Positions 59,798-64,000 of a stretch of 64,000 nucleotides of DNA are shown in pieces (positions within the stretch are counted from its first letter, which is position 1; each line of letters begins with the position of its first letter). The position numbers were made by a program, and so were the translations under genes. Below the pieces are notes generated by a model. The model was not told where the DNA came from and searched no databases. It saw nothing but the letters and a program-made list of their open reading frames with translations. The stretch is from Ypsolopha sequella (lineage: Eukaryota; Arthropoda; Insecta; Lepidoptera; Ypsolophidae). The DNA is taken from assembly GCA_934047225.1 (NCBI GenBank), contig OW203984.1, positions 3,853,201 to 3,917,200 of the forward strand, read 5' to 3'.

Positions 59798-60068
59798 TGA
59801 AAATAAGCCGTTTTATCAACTCTCTTACTACAAAGTTAATAAAAAAATAAGCCGTTTTATCAACTCTCTTACTACAAAGTTAATAACAAAATAAGCCTTT
59901 TTATCAACTCTCTTACTACAAAGTTAATAACAAAATAAGCCGTTTTATCAACTCTCATACTACAAAGTTAATAACAAAATAAGCCGTTTTATCAACTCTC
60001 TTACCACAAAGTTAATAACAAAATAAGCCGTTTTATCAACTCTCTTACTACAAAGTTAATAACAAAAT
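59798..60068. repeat. 44-bp tandem repeat, six copies
   Basis: The unit includes aagccgttttatcaactctc and ttactacaaagttaataac. Six head-to-tail copies are nearly identical, with single-base changes (cattact, cttacca, gccttttta). It is intergenic between the two aminopeptidase genes. Confidence 0.9.
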
Positions 60069-60329
60069 CAAAAACGGGTAATGTTGTTTTCTGCACCGCA
60101 AAAAAAATGCAGGTAACATAGTTATTGTAACACTGATTTTCTGCACTTTGATTAGCCCAATTTATTGTTACACCAAAAAGATAACCAATCAGCTACTAAC
60201 ATTATTTATATTCTACTTTTGTTTTTGGCTAGGCAAAATGCTCGAATGCTCCCACAGAACACCTTCAATAAGAGTAAGTCCGTAAATCACCGACATTTAG
60301 GCTAAATGCTAAGATCCTAATCTAAGCTT

Positions 60330-60655
60330 CCATCCATCCATTTATCAGCCTAGTTCGTCCACTGCTGGACATAAGCCTTTCCAGGACTGTGCCACTCCCG
60401 GCGGTCATCCTGGAAGAATTGCCCATACTCACACACGCTGGGCAGGTGGGTTGGTGAGCGCGGTGCCGGAACCCTCGCAACAGTGACACCGCTGCCCGTC
60501 ACTAGTCTGTTCCATATAAGGCCCGGCTATTAGGGATTGATATATCGTCATCCATCGATCCCAGGCATGGTGGGCCTCCTGGTTTCTTGCCTGTGAGCTG
60601 TCCTCTTACTCTCCCCCGAATTACTTCGAGGGGGTCTCCAAGTAATCTAAGCTTA
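60330..60655 (-). mobile_element. RTE-type retroposon tail, third copy (reversed)
   Basis: Reverse complement of 58805-59150: ttcgtccactgctggacata, ccactcccggcggtcatcc and ctcgagggggtctcc-like blocks. Confidence 0.75.
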
Positions 60656-61074
60656 TAATAATAATAATAATAATATAATTTTATTTCAGACCAAGTCCAT
60701 ATTTTGTTAGTAACAGAACTGCCTAAAAAACTATATTAGTACAGTGGAGACCACATCAAGTTATACACTTGCAGTACGACATTAGCCCCTACAGGTAAGA
60801 ATATAAGATAGGTACAAAGTCCAATGTGTCTTACTTGATGCGGTCTCCACTGTACACATATTTATAGATGATGAAATTAAAATAGAAGCACTTACGCTTT
60901 TATTTTCTCATTTTTCAGTAAATTGTTAGTGACCTGACCCTCTTCCTGATAGCAGAAAGCTACTCAAACATAGCTACTTAAACTCACTTGAACTTCGTTT
61001 CATATTAACACCACGTTTGCAAAAATTACCCATACTTCACAATTTAACCCAGCAACACCAAAAAATGTGAAATA
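60656..61074. other. Intergenic sequence with (ATA)n
   Basis: An (ata)n run at 60656-60675 is followed by sequence with an imperfect inverted match (cagtggagaccacatcaagt / acttgatgcggtctccactg) at 60742-60855. No gene. Confidence 0.5.
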
Positions 61075-61478
61075 AAATAAACTTTTAACAAAAAAATAGT
61101 AATCGACTTCAATAGTGATAGCAGGCATTCACTAAAAAGTTAATAATAATTCTATAAAGACCGATGGTACCGAAGCAGTCATTCACTAAAAAGTTAATAA
61201 TAATTCTATAAAGACCGATGGTACCGAAGCAACACTTTTGCCGACTTCTTTCTTCCTGAAACATTATTTTATCTAGAAGTCGGCGTATTTCCTACGATAT
61301 AGCAACATAAAAACCAATATAGGAACGCCGACTTCTAGATAACATAACGTTTCAGGAAGAAAGAAGTCGGCAAAAGTGTTGCTTCGGTACCATCGGTCTT
61401 TATAGAATTATTATTAACTTTTTAGTGAATGACTGCTATTACTATTGAAGTCGGTTACAATTTTTTTGTTAAAAGTTT
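61075..61478. mobile_element. Long palindromic MITE with a duplication in one arm
   Basis: Arms of about 150-180 bases: aaacttttaacaaaaaaata at the left mirrored by ttttgttaaaagtttattt at the right, then attcactaaaaagttaataa, gaccgatggtaccgaagcaa and gccgacttctttcttcctga in both. The left arm carries an extra tandem copy of a block of about 57 bases (starting cattcactaaaaag, at 61132 and 61188). Confidence 0.85.
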
Positions 61479-61736
61479 ATTTTTAGTTTAAGTTTTTAAG
61501 TTAATTAAGTTTTTTAATTTATCTTCTTTTTTTTTATCTGTTTGTATAATATAATAACTTTAATTTTTCGTTTATTCTAAATATATAATATTCTTATTAT
61601 AATAAAATGTGTTAAAAGGTATGGTAATCTGGACTTGTAATAAATATAACCAATAAAAATATGTCCATGTCTATGCCTATGCATCGAGTAATGTGACCAA
61701 TTCCTAGTTGTGTACAAAAAAGAACTACAACAAAAT

Positions 61737-62042
61737 ATATAGGGTTGGCTTGGCGTAACCTGGAGCGTTTTGTACGGTCAACCAAAACATCACAATTTTT
61801 GTGATTAAAAAGTGACGTCAATAAGTAACAAGTAGGGCTCGACTATGTTCAATAGAACATATAAAAAAGTGCTTTAAAATAAGGTTTGCGCCTCCTTTGT
61901 TGGTAATAAAGTGAGTCAGCCAGGTTTTATCGAAGATCAATTTGTTTGAATAAATCGATTCAGCATGATGTGTTTTGGATACGATTGTGATATTTTTGCT
62001 GACTCTACAAAATGCTCCAGGTTGCGCCAGCAAACCCTATTT
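61737..62042. mobile_element. MITE with about 55-bp inverted ends
   Basis: Left tagggttggcttggcgtaac and right gttgcgccagcaaacccta, with cctggagcgttttgta / tacaaaatgctccagg inside. TA-like flanks suggest a Tc1/mariner-type origin. Confidence 0.7.
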
Positions 62043-62640
62043 TTATTGATCTAGTTTTTTTTTCTACACAACTATGAATTGTACATACCTTAGAATAAGG
62101 AATACCTTATTCTGAGATACATACGGTTACTGACTGTCTAGTTTGTTATTTAAACTGTCCCGTCACCGAGATGGTCATCAAAGCAAAAAAAAAAAAAAAT
62201 TTGGCTAAAATTATATTCAAGATGGCCGCTGGTTCCTGTCAAAAATTTAAAGCTGAAAACCTAAGTAGGACGTGGTAAAAAAATGTGCTGTTGTCCGTTG
62301 CGGCCACATTTATATCAAAAATCTTGTTTATGCTTCCTCATTAGGACAAACTCTACCTAAAAACACAAACACTTTCTTAAAATTATAACAAATGTCGGTA
62401 CATAATAATATTTATTTAGAATGGGTTCGATAATATATTTACTTGGGATAAACCAAGGAAATCCCCAGCGACTGATAACTAAAGCAACATCAATCAGCAT
62501 CTTGCATATCTAACCTTGTTCAGTATTGCGAGAAGTCAGTTACCAAAAGGTACGATATCAGTTTAGTTGAGAAGGATTCATGGAACGAATATCCCGGTGA
62601 TTTCTAATGAAGGTCAATCTATTTAACTTACACAAATAAT
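62043..62640. promoter_or_regulatory. Upstream region of the second aminopeptidase gene
   Basis: No gene is visible. Several arthropod initiator-like TCAGT strings lie at about 62520-62565 (gttcagtattg, agtcagttacc, atcagtttag). There is no clear TATA box at a matching distance. The true transcription start cannot be fixed from sequence alone. Confidence 0.3.
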
Positions 62641-63254
62641 ATGGCTCGTATCATAAAGTGTGAATTAGTTTTACTACTTTCTTTGGTGCTTTTAAACGTT
62701 TTCACAAAGTGCCTACCTTTAGTTCAGAAAAGTGAAGATATGATTGTTACTACAACTGACTCCTTTTATGAATATGATTATTTAGGTGAAGATAGTGTAA
62801 TAATAGAGGAAAGTTATTTAGAACCGATTGGAAATGAAGCTATTACTGACGTGATACTTGAAACAAATGTTTCCCATGACAGCAATGATTCTCCAAGCTA
62901 TACAGTTACCCGTAATGAACCAATAAGACCAGGTCAAATAGTGACGATGTATAACGTAGAAATAACACCAAACGGAGACGTTTTTAACGCCAGAGCAATC
63001 ATCAGAGTGGATATACCCGACGTGGATATGAGAGAAGATCCAGTCATGTTTCATGTGGAAGGCTTGGATATACAATCTGTATGGTATGGTTTAGTGTCAC
63101 TGGATAATCCCATGCCAGCTGATTATGCAATTGATGAAGGGATTCTAGAGATATTCCCAATTGCTTTAGGTTCAACTTACAACTTCCTCATAGAGTATAC
63201 TGGGGATATTCGCAACGATGGCAGTGGAATATACAGGGGAGCTTACGCTGATAA
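62641..63254 (+). CDS. Second aminopeptidase N-like gene, first coding exon (gene continues past the window)
   Basis: ATG at 62641 starts MARIIKCELVLLLSLVLLNV, a signal peptide. Residues of about 28-85 are acidic and Ser/Thr/Asn-rich (EYDYLGEDSVIIEESYLEP, NVSHDSNDS). From RPGQIVTMYNVEITPNGDVF it aligns with exon 1 of the large gene and ends GSGIYRGAYADK, the pattern that precedes the next exon in M1 aminopeptidases (GxYRxxY). Donor GTAAGT follows at 63255, leaving two bases of a codon, the same phase as exon 1 of the other gene. The in-frame stop just after is intronic. The catalytic motifs would lie to the right of the window, so activity cannot be judged. It is divergently oriented to the other gene. 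Confidence 0.85.
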
Positions 63255-64000
63255 GTAAGTATTCATTTAAACAATTTTCCTAAAAATATCAAATGACCGC
63301 GAAAAAAAGACGAAAAATTTAATTTTAGAAGTATTCGTTCTTTATATAGAGGTAAATTAGTTATTTAGCACATTTTAATTTTAGATCACAATGGTAGGTA
63401 AATAAGGTTATTTACTAGGTCAGTGCTTAATGTTGCGCAAACCAGAGTTATTCCCAACTCAAAATGATTAAGTTTATCTTTTATCGTGACGCATAAAGAA
63501 ATATCAAAACTCAACCGACCATCACAATTAGGCCAATGGCAAATTCTTTATTAGCCATTGACAGAGGCGATTTTTGGTTGGCTTGTTGGCCTAATTGTGA
63601 TGGTCAGGTAATAGTTTGAGTGGAAGGGTTAGCTAATCTTTGAGGAAATTCAATACCTACAATTGTTGCCGCTGACTATTCTTGGGTTGCCATATCAATA
63701 GTTAAAAATTGCTCCAGCAGTTTGTTCAACAAAAATTGAACTTTTTGGAACTAATGGATTAACATCATGCTTAAATGACATTAAGATATATCCAAACGAA
63801 CTAAAATATGTTACAACTAATGTTGTCAAATTATTATAGTTCATTTTAGAAACTATGGTAGAAACATTTTTTTTTATACTCGACTATCCCGGGTCGGAGC
63901 TCTTCACATCCAGATTTACTTTTGTTTCCGCGGTCCTACACCGCAATTATATAAGATTAATGAATGGTAAATTGTATTAGCTAAAGATTTGCATATTTTA
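63255..64000. other. First intron of the second aminopeptidase gene (partial)
   Basis: It contains a hairpin at 63508-63620 (ccatcacaattaggccaatg mirrored by ggcctaattgtgatgg), a short cousin of the 25484 MITE, and a partial copy of the 47756 MITE family at 63870-63960. No further exon was recognised before the window ends. Confidence 0.6.

Noticed and set aside
59798..60068. CRISPR-like array
   Set aside because: The units are directly contiguous without unique spacers and the sequence is from an animal genome, so this is an ordinary tandem repeat.

Overview
The window looks like nuclear DNA from a lepidopteran insect (moth or butterfly). Three things point that way: spliced genes for GPI-anchored midgut-type aminopeptidase N (M1 metallopeptidase), arranged as a cluster; an AT-rich background; and a dense load of insect repeats, including lepidopteran-type MITEs, RTE tails, a CR1-like LINE, an I-group LINE, a short-LTR Ty3/Gypsy element and Penelope-like pieces.

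One host gene dominates. An aminopeptidase N gene lies on the minus strand, from its first coding exon at 49177 to the stop at 2035. I could trace fifteen coding exons with consensus splice sites and compatible phases. They add up to 947 codons with a signal peptide, GAMEN, HEXXH-X18-E and a C-terminal GPI-anchor signal, so the coding gene appears complete. A second aminopeptidase N-type gene starts at 62641 on the plus strand and leaves the window after its first coding exon. The two genes are head to head, and their first coding exons end in the same phase.

Layout. 1-790: 3' end of a Penelope-like element (GIY-YIG). 2035-6597: exons 15 to 10, with three decayed copies of exon 10 in intron 10. 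6598-18766: a 12-kb intron full of MITEs. 18767-25321: exons 9 to 6, with hAT-like, PIF-like and palindromic elements. 26980-29800: CR1-like LINE. 31337-33870: exons 5 and 4, separated by a minisatellite of about 104 units of 17 bp that abuts the exon 4 splice donor. 34200-44845: intron 3 with an apparently intact I-group LINE (two ORFs). 44846-49177: exons 3 to 1, with RTE and Penelope pieces. 50316-54650: a Ty3/Gypsy element with identical LTRs and a tandem-duplication frameshift in pol. 55000-62600: mixed MITEs, tandem repeats and retroposon tails. 62641 onward: the second gene.

Both host genes should encode secreted, membrane-tethered exopeptidases that remove N-terminal residues from peptides, in Lepidoptera mostly in the midgut brush border. 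Almost everything else is intronic or intergenic mobile DNA. The most unusual host-linked structures are the pseudo-exon series in intron 10 and the minisatellite that resembles a multiplied splice donor at exon 4.
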